Shown here: positions 1 through 7,766 of the stretch, in pieces | Position numbering within the stretch: the first letter of the stretch is position 1 | Layout of the letters: every line of letters starts with the position of its first letter | NCBI GenBank assembly: GCA_002469915.1 | Contig: DKOG01000229.1 | Span: forward strand, 1-22,527 | Length of the DNA stretch: 22,527 bases | From: Bacteroidetes bacterium UBA7368 | Lineage (GTDB): Bacteria; Bacteroidota; Rhodothermia; Rhodothermales; UBA10348 | Direction: 5' to 3' | Made by a program: the position numbers and the translations under genes | The notes under the pieces: generated by a model | Databases searched by the model: none | The model's input: only the letters and a program-made list of their open reading frames with translations | What the model was told of the DNA's origin: nothing

Positions 1-5
1 AATCC

Positions 6-28
6 AACCCTATCCGAAAGGATGGGTT
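6..28. other. Hairpin at window edge, possible terminator
   Basis: AACCC-T-ATCC (6-15) pairs with GGATGGGTT (20-28) around a GAAA tetraloop, leaving one bulged T. It lies about 55 bases beyond the stop of the minus-strand MOSC gene and could end that transcript, but no T tract is visible on either strand inside the window. It could equally end a plus-strand gene lying to the left. Role uncertain. Confidence 0.3.
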
Positions 29-81
29 CTACTCTGTGCAATGAAGAATCAGGAAAGGAAAAAAGGAGCAAACGAAATCCA

Positions 82-879
82 CTACTGTACATAAACAGAG
101 TCGCCCACACTCAATACACGTCCTTCCGAGTCGCTTTTCGGGATCGCATTCATACCTACCATCACTTTATTATCGATGCGCCTGTAGGTCAATAGCGTTT
201 TCATGGGCTCATCCATTCGGTCACCCGTTTGCTGGTCGGTTCGTATCACAATGCAGCGTGCGCACTGTTTGACCAGTTTCATAGATACCGGTCCGCCTGT
301 TAACGTCGTCCAGGTATCCTCTTGCCAAGCTTCTGCCCCGGACACAATAATATTTGCTCTAAATCGATCGGTAGGCACAGGCCGTTCCATTCGCGAATTT
401 AATTCGGCCATGGACGCCCTTCCCAAAACGAGTATGGGATATCCATCTGCAAAACTAACCCACTCCCCAGGTCTTGAGTAGTCAAGTTCTATTTGTCGTT
501 CAGTGCTATCAGGCATCCCTACCATCTGAATAGGTTCTCCGAGCGCTGATGAGAAGAACTCATCTACTTCTGAACTGCCAGAGGATACACGAACCGTGTC
601 ATCCCAAACCGTTGCCTGCCTATTCGCTTCGAGTGCTGGGTGCAGAGTCGCATGAACATAGCCCATGTCAGCGTGCGTAATCCGTAAGGTCTCTCCCAAT
701 ACTTCGACACCAAACTGGGTCAATTGAGGATGCGTGCGTTGCGTAATGAATCCACCGTCTGGTTTAACCAACATGAACCGGCGGTCGTACTCTAGACCTC
801 GCATCGTGACGGTTGCTTTCTCAAGAGAAATCCCGGCTAGGCTCTTTATTGGATAGATATGCAAGGACTCAACGTTCAT
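82..879 (-). CDS. MOSC domain protein, YcbX/mARC-like (molybdenum cofactor binding)
   Basis: A 265-residue protein with the two-part layout of YcbX/mARC proteins. A MOSC N-terminal beta-barrel domain (about 1-120, opening MNVESLHIYPIKSLAG) is followed by a MOSC domain (about 130-262). The motif CARCIVIRTDQQTG (C206, C209) and the following DEPMKTLLTYRR match the conserved stretch that carries the Mo-coordinating cysteine in this family. Such proteins carry molybdenum cofactor and several reduce N-hydroxylated compounds. The C-terminal 2Fe-2S ferredoxin domain of E. coli YcbX is absent, so electrons must come from a separate partner. I chose the ATG at 879 rather than an upstream start at 897 because it overlaps the stop of the upstream peptidase gene as ATGA, the usual arrangement for translational coupling. 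The substrate cannot be read from the sequence. Confidence 0.88.
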   Translation of the reverse strand: MNVESLHIYPIKSLAGISLEKATVTMRGLEYDRRFMLVKPDGGFITQRTHPQLTQFGVEVLGETLRITHADMGYVHATLHPALEANRQATVWDDTVRVSSGSSEVDEFFSSALGEPIQMVGMPDSTERQIELDYSRPGEWVSFADGYPILVLGRASMAELNSRMERPVPTDRFRANIIVSGAEAWQEDTWTTLTGGPVSMKLVKQCARCIVIRTDQQTGDRMDEPMKTLLTYRRIDNKVMVGMNAIPKSDSEGRVLSVGDSVYVQ

Positions 880-1805
880 TTCGCGAAGGTATCCCACTGC
901 TGCTCGTCCATAGCGAGAATGCTGTGCAAAATGTAATTGGCTGCCACATTAAAAAAGTCCCAAGTCACATCTCCCGCCACATCCGAAGGAGCGTGGTACC
1001 CGTCGTGATCTTCCACCCCAAAATATAGAAAGGGAATTCCAGCTGCGTGAAAAGGGCCATGATCACTGGACATAGTCCAATCATCTTGACCCGTGCCCGG
1101 CAGATCGTGTCCAAACAGAACCGAAAGGCCCTCACCAGTAGATATGCCTTCCAAAACAGGCTTTAAGAAGGGATAATGGTGGGTACCTACCGCATATAAC
1201 TCAGACACTTGGCTTCTGCTCACCATATCTAAGTTTACATTCAACAGGACACGACGATCCTTCAAACATGCAGAATCGACTAGATGACGTGCGCCTTGCA
1301 GTCCCATTTCTTCCGCATCCAGAAACGCAATAACAATATCGTGTTTGGGTTGAACGTCATGAAAGAATCGACTCAACTCGATCAAAACAGCGGTCCCTGA
1401 GGCATTATCATCTGCGCCATTGAAAATCTGTCCATTTCGCTCTCCCAAGTGGTCAAAGTGGGCTGTCAAAACGATCGTATCGCTATTTCCCTCAGTACCC
1501 TCGTAAAGCCCTATAATATTTTTCCCTTCAAAGGATTCTCCGCTTCTGCGTGAGTCAAAACTAAAGGGCTGAAGCACGTTTTCCCTACAAGGAGCCATGT
1601 CGCCCACTTGCCCGAGAATGTATGTTCGAGCCAGATCAGCACCTTCCGTGCCGGTTCGTCGGCCCTGATACGTATCCGAAGCGAGTTCGGTAACATGCAT
1701 CTTCAATTGGGCTCCTGACAACTCAGCCGGGCCTGATTGAGCCAAAGCACCCATCGAAGTGATTGCCAGAAGGAAAAGGAAGAAGATTGAATTCAATTGT
1801 TTCAT
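876..1805 (-). CDS. Secreted M28 family zinc aminopeptidase
   Basis: A 309-residue exported metallopeptidase. From the ATG at 1805 it begins with a clear Sec signal peptide (MKQLNSIFFLFLLAITSMGALAQ). A possible start 15 codons upstream would bury that signal, so I reject it. The M28 di-zinc site is complete: H116 and D118 (TAHFDHLG), D133 (GADDNASG), E165/E166 (DAEEMG), D193 (NLDMVS) and H271 (YHAPSD). It probably acts in the periplasm or outside the cell, trimming amino-terminal residues from peptides. Family members differ in specificity, and some are glutaminyl cyclases or carboxypeptidases, so the exact substrate is open. It is the first gene of a two-gene minus-strand operon, coupled to the MOSC gene by a 4-base ATGA overlap. 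No obvious functional link explains that pairing. The start lacks a Shine-Dalgarno sequence. Confidence 0.9.
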   Translation of the reverse strand: MKQLNSIFFLFLLAITSMGALAQSGPAELSGAQLKMHVTELASDTYQGRRTGTEGADLARTYILGQVGDMAPCRENVLQPFSFDSRRSGESFEGKNIIGLYEGTEGNSDTIVLTAHFDHLGERNGQIFNGADDNASGTAVLIELSRFFHDVQPKHDIVIAFLDAEEMGLQGARHLVDSACLKDRRVLLNVNLDMVSRSQVSELYAVGTHHYPFLKPVLEGISTGEGLSVLFGHDLPGTGQDDWTMSSDHGPFHAAGIPFLYFGVEDHDGYHAPSDVAGDVTWDFFNVAANYILHSILAMDEQQWDTFAK

Positions 1806-1923
1806 AAAAAGGCATCTAGATTCATCAGCACACAATTTTTCCAGCCACAAAGCGGGACCGTTTGATACCCGATTCGTACACTGAAAAATATACGATCATT
1901 CGTCCATCTTCTCCCGCTTGCTC

Positions 1924-2787
1924 ATGTCCTTTCCTCGCGTAGCCTTAGAATCCACCGTTCTCGCTCATGGACTGCCGCATCCTCATAATCACCATCTCGC
2001 TCACGATTTAGATTCCATCGTACGCGACGCAGGCGCGATTCCTATTACCATTGGATACATCAATGGTGTTGAGTGCATCGGACTTTCGGATGACGAAGTA
2101 TCCATGATGTGTGTAGATCCATCCGTACAGAAAGTCAGCATCCGAGATATTCCGAGAGTGGTCGCAAGAGGCCTGCATGGGGCTACCACCGTCGCTACAA
2201 CGATCCGATCGGCTTCTCGGGCAGGAATCAACGTGATGGCTACGGGGGGAATTGGTGGTGTACACAGAGACGCTCAAGGGCAGCCGTCTTCAGATATAAG
2301 TGCGGACTTAAGGCAACTCGCACTTTCTCCCATGACGGTAGTTTGCTCGGGCCCCAAAGCCATCCTGCATCTCGAAGCCACACGAGAACATCTGGAGTCG
2401 TTGGGAATCAGTGTAGTCGGGTATAAAACGGACACGATGCCCGCCTTTTACTGCGAAAACAGTCCCTATGCGGTGGATGTTCGTTGCGACACCCCCTTGG
2501 AAATCGCCGATCTGACCCGGGCTAGAGACGCCGCTGACCTACCGCAATCCATTTTAGTGGTCAATCCGCTCCCCGCTTCCATGGCGCTTTCTTTTGAACG
2601 CGTTCAAGAAGTGGTTACCGATGCGCTTTCCAGCACGGCCGCGCAGGCGCTCAAGCCAGCCGAGGTCACGCCGTTTTTACTGAACCATGTTAGACAGGAA
2701 ATTGGTGATCGGGCTTTAACGGCCAACGTCGAGTTATTGAAACGAAATGCCGCATTGGCAGCTGCTATCGCCTCCGAATTGCACTAA
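1924..2787 (+). CDS. psuG: Pseudouridine-5'-phosphate glycosidase
   Basis: A 287-residue enzyme that cleaves the C-C glycosidic bond of pseudouridine 5'-phosphate to uracil and ribose 5-phosphate, in the cytoplasm, during recycling of modified RNA nucleosides. It aligns by eye with E. coli PsuG throughout: VALESTVLAHGLPHPHN at the N-terminus, QKVSIRDIPRVVARGLHGATTVATT, ATGGIGGVHR, SSDISADL, CSGPKAILHL and the C-terminal ANVELLKRNAALAAAIA. E9, K70 and K145 sit where the family has its conserved Glu, Lys and Schiff-base Lys. The ATG at 1924 is preferred over an in-frame TTG two codons upstream. No pseudouridine kinase (psuK) or transporter lies beside it, which is unusual for psuG. It converges on ddl with a single base between the stop codons. 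Confidence 0.95.
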   Translation: MSFPRVALESTVLAHGLPHPHNHHLAHDLDSIVRDAGAIPITIGYINGVECIGLSDDEVSMMCVDPSVQKVSIRDIPRVVARGLHGATTVATTIRSASRAGINVMATGGIGGVHRDAQGQPSSDISADLRQLALSPMTVVCSGPKAILHLEATREHLESLGISVVGYKTDTMPAFYCENSPYAVDVRCDTPLEIADLTRARDAADLPQSILVVNPLPASMALSFERVQEVVTDALSSTAAQALKPAEVTPFLLNHVRQEIGDRALTANVELLKRNAALAAAIASELH

Positions 2788-2788
2788 T

Positions 2789-4000
2789 TCAGGACTTGCT
2801 GCCCTTCAGCCCTTTGGCTGAACGCTCTGCCAAAAGATTGACATCGTAGGAGCGCACGCGTCGCGTGCGCTCCTCAAAACGATGGATGGCTAAATCTACC
2901 AATGTCTGAACCAAGGAATCAAAGGGTACGCCCGCAGGCTCCCACAGATAAAATGAGAGCGAGCCGGGAATAGTATTGATCTCATTAAACCAGACCTCGC
3001 CGGTTATTGCATCCATTAGAAAATCGATGCGGACGACCCCTGAACAATCCAGGGCTGCAAACACCTTAAGTGCCATTTCTCGTATAAGGACGGCTTCGTC
3101 TTCGGTCACGGGCGCCGGAATGACTCGACCCAGCGAGGCCATCCCCTCTCCCATGGACTTCGAACTAGATGTTTTCCCACCGCTGGAGTCATTCATGTAC
3201 TTGTCCTTAAACGACAAGACACCCTCCGTTCCGAGCGGTTCTTCAAGTACAGAGACCCGAGAATCAACACCATCCCCCAGCACGGAAGCGTTTATTTCTC
3301 TCAAGTTAGGGACACACTTTTCGACCAATACATGCGCATCGTAACGAAGGGCTTCTTCGATGGCCGCATCTAATTCCGCACAATTTTCTACCCGCGCGAT
3401 GCCGATTGAAGAGCCTAAACTGATAGGTTTGACAATGGCTGGAAACCCTAGGCTGGTTTCAATTCGAGTTAACTCTGCCTCTTCCTTATTCCTGAATGAT
3501 GACTCGGAAACCTCGACCCAGTCAACGACTGGAACCCCAACGAAAAGGCATGCCTTTTTGGAAAGAACCTTGTTCATTCCGAGTGCAGATGCTGCAACGC
3601 CACTCCCCGTATAGGGCACGGTCATCGTCTCGCAAAGCCCTTGAACAGATCCGTTTTCCCCGGAAGAGCCGTGAAAAGCCAAAAAAGCCACATCTAGCAC
3701 GATCTCTCTATTGGTCTTAAAACGCCCTCTATGACGCGGAATAAGTGCCAACGACCGTCCAGGTCCAGGCGCCAAGGTAATTTCAGCACACTGGGACAAC
3801 AATTTGGGCACGTCTCCAAAGGCTTTGATGTCCTTGAGTTGATCTCCCACATACCAACGCCCCGCCTTCGAGACATATACCGGGACGACACTATTGCCCT
3901 GAGTAGAGAGGGCCGCGGCGGCCTGCAATCCAGTAATCACCGACACTTCGTGCTCAGGTGATTGTCCTCCGAAAAAAACACCAATTTGTGTCCGGGCCAT
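2789..4000 (-). CDS. ddl: D-alanine--D-alanine ligase (long, divergent clade)
   Basis: A 403-residue ATP-grasp ligase that joins two D-alanines for the peptidoglycan stem peptide. It opens with the family signature GVFFGGQSPEHEVSV and carries the glycine-rich ATP loop (LGSSIGIARV), then RIDFLMD and the metal-binding NEINTIPG (339-346). At 403 residues it is about 100 longer than E. coli DdlB. The extra length includes a Ser/Gly/Lys-rich stretch before MASLGRVIPAP, and the segment after NEINTIPG reads SLSFYLWEP instead of the usual T-x-x-S motif. I recall the same pattern in a branch of D-Ala-D-Ala ligase homologues, but substrate choice (D-Ala, D-Lac, D-Ser or another amino acid) is not proven. 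alr, which supplies D-alanine, is about 2.5 kb away on the other strand. No VanH or VanX neighbours are present. Confidence 0.88.
   Translation of the reverse strand: MARTQIGVFFGGQSPEHEVSVITGLQAAAALSTQGNSVVPVYVSKAGRWYVGDQLKDIKAFGDVPKLLSQCAEITLAPGPGRSLALIPRHRGRFKTNREIVLDVAFLAFHGSSGENGSVQGLCETMTVPYTGSGVAASALGMNKVLSKKACLFVGVPVVDWVEVSESSFRNKEEAELTRIETSLGFPAIVKPISLGSSIGIARVENCAELDAAIEEALRYDAHVLVEKCVPNLREINASVLGDGVDSRVSVLEEPLGTEGVLSFKDKYMNDSSGGKTSSSKSMGEGMASLGRVIPAPVTEDEAVLIREMALKVFAALDCSGVVRIDFLMDAITGEVWFNEINTIPGSLSFYLWEPAGVPFDSLVQTLVDLAIHRFEERTRRVRSYDVNLLAERSAKGLKGSKS
2848..2874. repeat. 27-base perfect inverted repeat inside ddl
   Basis: AGGAGCGCACGCG (2848-2860) and CGCGTGCGCTCCT (2862-2874) are exact reverse complements around one central base. 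The element lies in the 3' end of the ddl reading frame, encoding an Arg-rich stretch (EERTRRVRS), about 60 bases past the psuG stop. A second, smaller inverted repeat (TTCAGCC 2805-2811 / GGCTGAA 2816-2822) lies between it and the psuG stop. Neither is followed by a T run, so a terminator role is only possible. Confidence 0.6.
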
Positions 4001-4191
4001 GACTCAGGGTTGTGCGTTTTGCAAAATGGAAGGTAAAATAGGGAACGGTTGGCGAAAGAAATGAAATCCGAAACTTGAACACCAATGAGATGGCCATAGA
4101 AAGTGGATTGTCATCTTGATAAACCCGAACTTTGGGGCCGCCTGAAAAGTACGAGAGCGCATAATCGGCCCATCAAAATAGTAGGTATTCA

Positions 4192-4894
4192 TTGGCTCTA
4201 GCCATCATCTCAGATATTCATTCAAACTTGCCTGCTCTAGAATCCGTCTTAAAGGTCATCGAGAGTCGGGGCATTTCCGACGTGTACTGTTTGGGAGATG
4301 TCGTAGGTTATGGCGCAGATCCCGCTGCCTGCCTTGAATTAGTTCAAAAGCATTGCAAATCGGTCGTTCTAGGTAATCACGATTTGGCTGTGGCTACGGG
4401 TGAAGGCATTGACTATCTCCCAAGAGACGGGCAGACTGCAGCCCTTCATAATGCCGAAAACCTATCGGTCGAACAACGAGCTTGGTTGGCTAATCTTCCC
4501 CTTGTCACGAGCGTGGACGACATAACATTGGCCCATGCTTCTCCCGGACATCCCAAGAAGTGGTTAAGGGTAGAATCGTTTTTTTTTAGCTCAAGACCAA
4601 TTCAACCATTTTGACACTCCGGTCTGCTTTGTGGGCCACACTCATCTCCCCGGAGTCCTTTCCGATAAAATTGGCGTGATGCGCGTCCGGGCCGGGCACC
4701 GGTATATGATAAATGTCGGCAGTGTCGGGCAGCCGCGAGATGGGGATCCGCGTGCCAGTTTTGGCATTTTCGATCCGGTTTCGTTCGAATTTGAACTTAT
4801 CCGGACGCCATACAATGTGGACCGGAGCGTGAATCGCATCCGTGAAGAAGGCCTTCCTAGTGGCCTGGGAAAGCGCCTAGAAAAAGGAAACTAG
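4192..4894 (+). pseudogene. Metallophosphoesterase (calcineurin-like) split by a frameshift at a 9-T run
   Basis: Two frames together encode one metallophosphoesterase of the YfcE-like calcineurin fold. The first part starts at TTG 4192 with an AGG box six bases upstream, and holds D8/H10 (SDIHSN), D36 (LGDVVGYG), N62/H63 (GNHD) and the LAHASP histidine. It runs through nine Ts (4579-4587) into an early stop at about 4612-4614. The next frame, from 4589, continues the family sequence without a gap (AQDQFNHF, then CFVGHTHLPGV) to 4894. Removing one T gives an intact 233-residue protein, the normal length, with every metal ligand. It may be a true recent mutation, a sequencing or assembly slip, or a gene expressed through slippage on the T run. 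The rest shows no decay. It converges on pyrC with a 4-base gap. Confidence 0.85.
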
Positions 4895-4898
4895 CTGC

Positions 4899-6194
4899 TT
4901 AAGCGTTCTTGACCAACTGGCCTTTGTTATAGATCGCCCAAGCACGTCCTTTCATCTTCGATCCCACGAACGGGGTATTAACGCTTTTGGACTTGATGTC
5001 GTCTTTTTCAAAGACCCATTCCGTGTCAGCATCAAAAATAGTTAGGTTAGCAAGAGCCCCCTTTTCGATCCGAGGTAAGTCAATGTGCATGATATCCCGA
5101 GGAGTAATCGTCATCTTGTGTACCGCCTGAGCCGTAGTTAGCGTTCCATCAGCGATCACTTCTCGACCAGTCAATCCCCAAGCTGTTTCCAAGCCCAGAA
5201 TGCCAAATGGAGCAGATATGTATTCGACTTCTTTCTCGAATGAAGCATGTGGAGCGTGGTCGGTGCAGATTGCATCTATCGTCCCATCAGCCAAGCCTGC
5301 CTTCAGACCATCAATGTCGTACTGAGGACGCAATGGTGGATGCATTTTCGTGTGGGTATCAAAACCAGACGTCTCGACTTCTTTATCGGTAAGCGTGAAG
5401 TGATGCGGACATACCTCAGTCGTCACAGGAATACCTTTAGCCTTGGCTTCCCGAACCATATCCACTCCTTTTGCAGTCGAAATGTGGGCTACATGAACGT
5501 GTCCGCCTGTAAATTCGGCCAGCAGAATATCCCGAGCAATCATGATCTCCTCTGACAAGCCCGGAATTCCGGTCAAGCCTAACCGAGTGGAGACTTCACC
5601 TTCGTGCATGTGTCCTTTCGGTCCGAGGGGAAGATCTTCCTCATGATTGATGATGGGCATGCCTAACATGGCGCCGTACTCTAGAGCGTGTCGCATCAAA
5701 CCCGTATCCTGAACCGGCGATCCATCATCCGAAAAGGCTACCGCTCCACCGGCAGCAAGATCGGCCATTTCGGCTAGGCTCTCGCCCTCCCTGTTCTTGG
5801 AGACACAAGCGATTGGATACACATCAACAGGTGTCGATGATGCTCGCTCAATAATGAACTCGACCACGTCTCGAGTGTGAATAGGAGGTGTTGTGTTGGG
5901 CATGCACGCCACAGCTGTAAAACCACCAAAAGCTGCTGCGTTGCAACCGGTTTCAATCGTTTCTTTATGCTCTTGTCCCGGTTCACGGAGATGAACATGC
6001 ATATCCATCCATCCCATTGATATGAACTTTCCGGATGCATCGTAGGTCTCTGCCCCAGCTGCATCGAGCCCATTTCCAATATCCGCAATCAAGCCATTCT
6101 GTATCAGAATATCAGCCTTCCGCTCTGTGCCCTTCTCCGTATCGAGAATCGTTCCTCCGATAATTAACAGATTCGGCGTCGTTTCCTGTGTCAT
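4899..6194 (-). CDS. pyrC: Dihydroorotase, class I
   Basis: A 431-residue amidohydrolase that interconverts carbamoyl-aspartate and dihydroorotate, the third step of pyrimidine synthesis, in the cytoplasm. The zinc and catalytic residues are all visible: H66/H68 in DMHVHLREPG, D156/D157 in FSDDGSP, H184 in NHEED, H237 in VHVAHIS and D312 in CTDHAPH. ACMPNTTPP is the substrate-binding loop. The length and the FSDDG motif, in place of a carboxylated lysine, place it in class I with the Bacillus and Aquifex enzymes rather than with the shorter E. coli type. No other pyr gene is adjacent. The ATG at 6194 has no clear ribosome binding site. It is divergent from alr across a 313-base spacer and convergent with the metallophosphoesterase. 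Confidence 0.95.
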   Translation of the reverse strand: MTQETTPNLLIIGGTILDTEKGTERKADILIQNGLIADIGNGLDAAGAETYDASGKFISMGWMDMHVHLREPGQEHKETIETGCNAAAFGGFTAVACMPNTTPPIHTRDVVEFIIERASSTPVDVYPIACVSKNREGESLAEMADLAAGGAVAFSDDGSPVQDTGLMRHALEYGAMLGMPIINHEEDLPLGPKGHMHEGEVSTRLGLTGIPGLSEEIMIARDILLAEFTGGHVHVAHISTAKGVDMVREAKAKGIPVTTEVCPHHFTLTDKEVETSGFDTHTKMHPPLRPQYDIDGLKAGLADGTIDAICTDHAPHASFEKEVEYISAPFGILGLETAWGLTGREVIADGTLTTAQAVHKMTITPRDIMHIDLPRIEKGALANLTIFDADTEWVFEKDDIKSKSVNTPFVGSKMKGRAWAIYNKGQLVKNA

Positions 6195-6507
6195 GTAATT
6201 GAATAGATGGGTTTAGAAAATGCCTTAAGATTGAATCTCAGGCAAGCGGGATGCTGAAGTAAACTAATTAAGTCTTGTTTTGTCGCCGCTGATTCCGTGA
6301 TTTTTTACGGGATACATCATCAGATCACATGGTCGATGTGCCTGAGGGACGACATGCAGTTCTTATTGTGTTGGACACAACGCAAATCTACACGTCTCAC
6401 AACTCATAATCCTCTACCGTCTTGGGTTTATCAGTGATTCCACATTCTACAAGTTTGATGCCTCAGCGTATTTCACCTTTCCCATTTGGTGGGCTAAATT
6501 CAGAATT
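6195..6507. promoter_or_regulatory. Divergent spacer between pyrC and alr with a dyad and a possible -7 box
   Basis: This 313-base spacer has no convincing reading frame or RNA gene. On the minus strand TAGATTTG (6390-6383) fits the Bacteroidota -7 consensus TAnnTTTG for a pyrC transcript, but I see no -33 TTG at the right distance. Just downstream of it, across the expected start point, lies the dyad TTGTGT-TGG-ACACAA (6366-6380), placed like an operator. A shorter dyad, CACAT-N5-ATGTG, lies at 6326-6340. No alr promoter stands out: TACAAGTTTG at about 6447-6456 has the wrong spacing. Confidence 0.35.
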
Positions 6508-7638
6508 GTGAAACGAGCGCAACAACAAACCATCCCACATGCTTCTCAGGCGATTATCCATTTGGATAGGCTGGAGCAAAACGTACATACGATTCGAGGG
6601 CGTATGCCTGGAATCGAGCTTATTGGCGTGGTCAAAGCCAATGCGTATGGTCATGGCAGCACACGCGTTTCCTCGAAACTACATAACCTAGGTGTACGCA
6701 CACTATCTGTTGCGACGGTTTCTGAGGCCGTCCATTTGAGAGAACACGGTATTTCTTCCGAGATCATTGTTTTTGCTCCACCTACTTCCGAGTCCATTTA
6801 CGCGTTCGCAGAATATGATCTGCAGCCCATCGTAGACTGCCCCGAAACCCTTTCCATCGTGGAGCAGACAGTAAAAGCCATGGACGTGCACCTGAAAGTA
6901 GACACCGGAATGGGGCGGCTCGGGGTGACCACACAAGATGCCATACGTTTGATTAGACGGATAGAAACACGATCGGGAGTGAACTTATCCTCCATCTGGA
7001 CTCATTTTGCTCGGGCAGATGAACCGGAAAACGAAATGACACGTCTTCAATTTGATCGATTTACGCATCTCATCGATCAACTAGGAAGTCCACCTGCTCC
7101 GCTTCATGTGGCGGCTAGCGCAGCCGTCTTCTCGTTTCCAGAAAGTGTAGACCCGACAATAATGAGTATGGCGCGAGTTGGTATCGCTTTATACGGTTTA
7201 CTTGACCTGCCGAACGAGCGCCCGCCAGCAGGACTCTCTCCCGTAATGGAATTCGTGTCTCGCGTTTCCGCGGTAAAAACAGTTCCCCCAAACACCCCCA
7301 TTTCTTACGGATCAAGATGGAGGGCCCCTTCCACTCGGAGGATTGCTACGGTAGCAGCGGGCTATGCTGACGGGGTACCTCGGGTTCTCTCAAATAAGGG
7401 GCAGGTTCGCATCGAAAATTCGCTCTTCCCAATTGCCGGAACCGTGTGCATGGATATGTTCATGGTGGACCTTGGAGAACCTTCCGAAACGAACGCCAAT
7501 ATTGGGGTCGGAACACCTGTTCAGATATTTGGGGCCAAATCGCCTACCTGCTTTGAAATAGCAGACCAGGCCCAAACCATCACGTACGTGCCAATTTGCG
7601 GTATTTCGGACCGAGTTCAACGTAAAAGTTGTCCTTGA
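6508..7638 (+). CDS. alr: Alanine racemase
   Basis: A 376-residue fold-type III PLP enzyme that interconverts L- and D-alanine for peptidoglycan. The PLP lysine is K43 in GVVKANAYGHG. The second catalytic base is Y268 in ISYGSRW, and the flanking AAGYADGVPR and VCMDMFMVDLG segments are typical. KVDTGMGRLG and THFARAD lie in the barrel. Length is normal for the family, and the C-terminus (ITYVPICGISDRVQR) matches the usual ending. The start is GTG at 6508, the only reasonable start before the conserved core. In some Bacteroidota alr is fused to murF. Here it stands alone, and it is transcribed by itself, followed by a 128-base gap before a two-component system. Its product feeds the Ddl encoded about 2.5 kb upstream. 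Confidence 0.95.
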   Translation: MKRAQQQTIPHASQAIIHLDRLEQNVHTIRGRMPGIELIGVVKANAYGHGSTRVSSKLHNLGVRTLSVATVSEAVHLREHGISSEIIVFAPPTSESIYAFAEYDLQPIVDCPETLSIVEQTVKAMDVHLKVDTGMGRLGVTTQDAIRLIRRIETRSGVNLSSIWTHFARADEPENEMTRLQFDRFTHLIDQLGSPPAPLHVAASAAVFSFPESVDPTIMSMARVGIALYGLLDLPNERPPAGLSPVMEFVSRVSAVKTVPPNTPISYGSRWRAPSTRRIATVAAGYADGVPRVLSNKGQVRIENSLFPIAGTVCMDMFMVDLGEPSETNANIGVGTPVQIFGAKSPTCFEIADQAQTITYVPICGISDRVQRKSCP

Positions 7639-7651
7639 ACTCGCCACGTCT

Positions 7652-7681
7652 TCTTGATTTCACCTCTTTGTAGTATATTTG
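7652..7681 (+). promoter_or_regulatory. Bacteroidota-type promoter upstream of the two-component operon
   Basis: TATATTTG (7674-7681) is an exact match to the TAnnTTTG -7 box, with TCTTG (7652-7656) 17 bases upstream in the place of the -33 TTTG. The expected start point is near 7688, giving a leader of about 80 bases. The gene then has AGGA six bases before its ATG. This is the best promoter of this type in the window. Confidence 0.5.
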
Positions 7682-7766
7682 CGTCCCTTTCGGGTGGTAC
7701 GTTTTCTAGTCTGCCTTAATCGGAATTCCTATTTCGTGTTTATCTCTGTCTACACCAGGATCAGTT

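Noticed and set aside
4004..4192. A 62-codon minus-strand frame between ddl and the metallophosphoesterase
   Set aside because: Composition is unlike a real protein, it fills a divergent promoter spacer, and it has no ribosome site. A coding role just upstream of ddl cannot be excluded but is unsupported.
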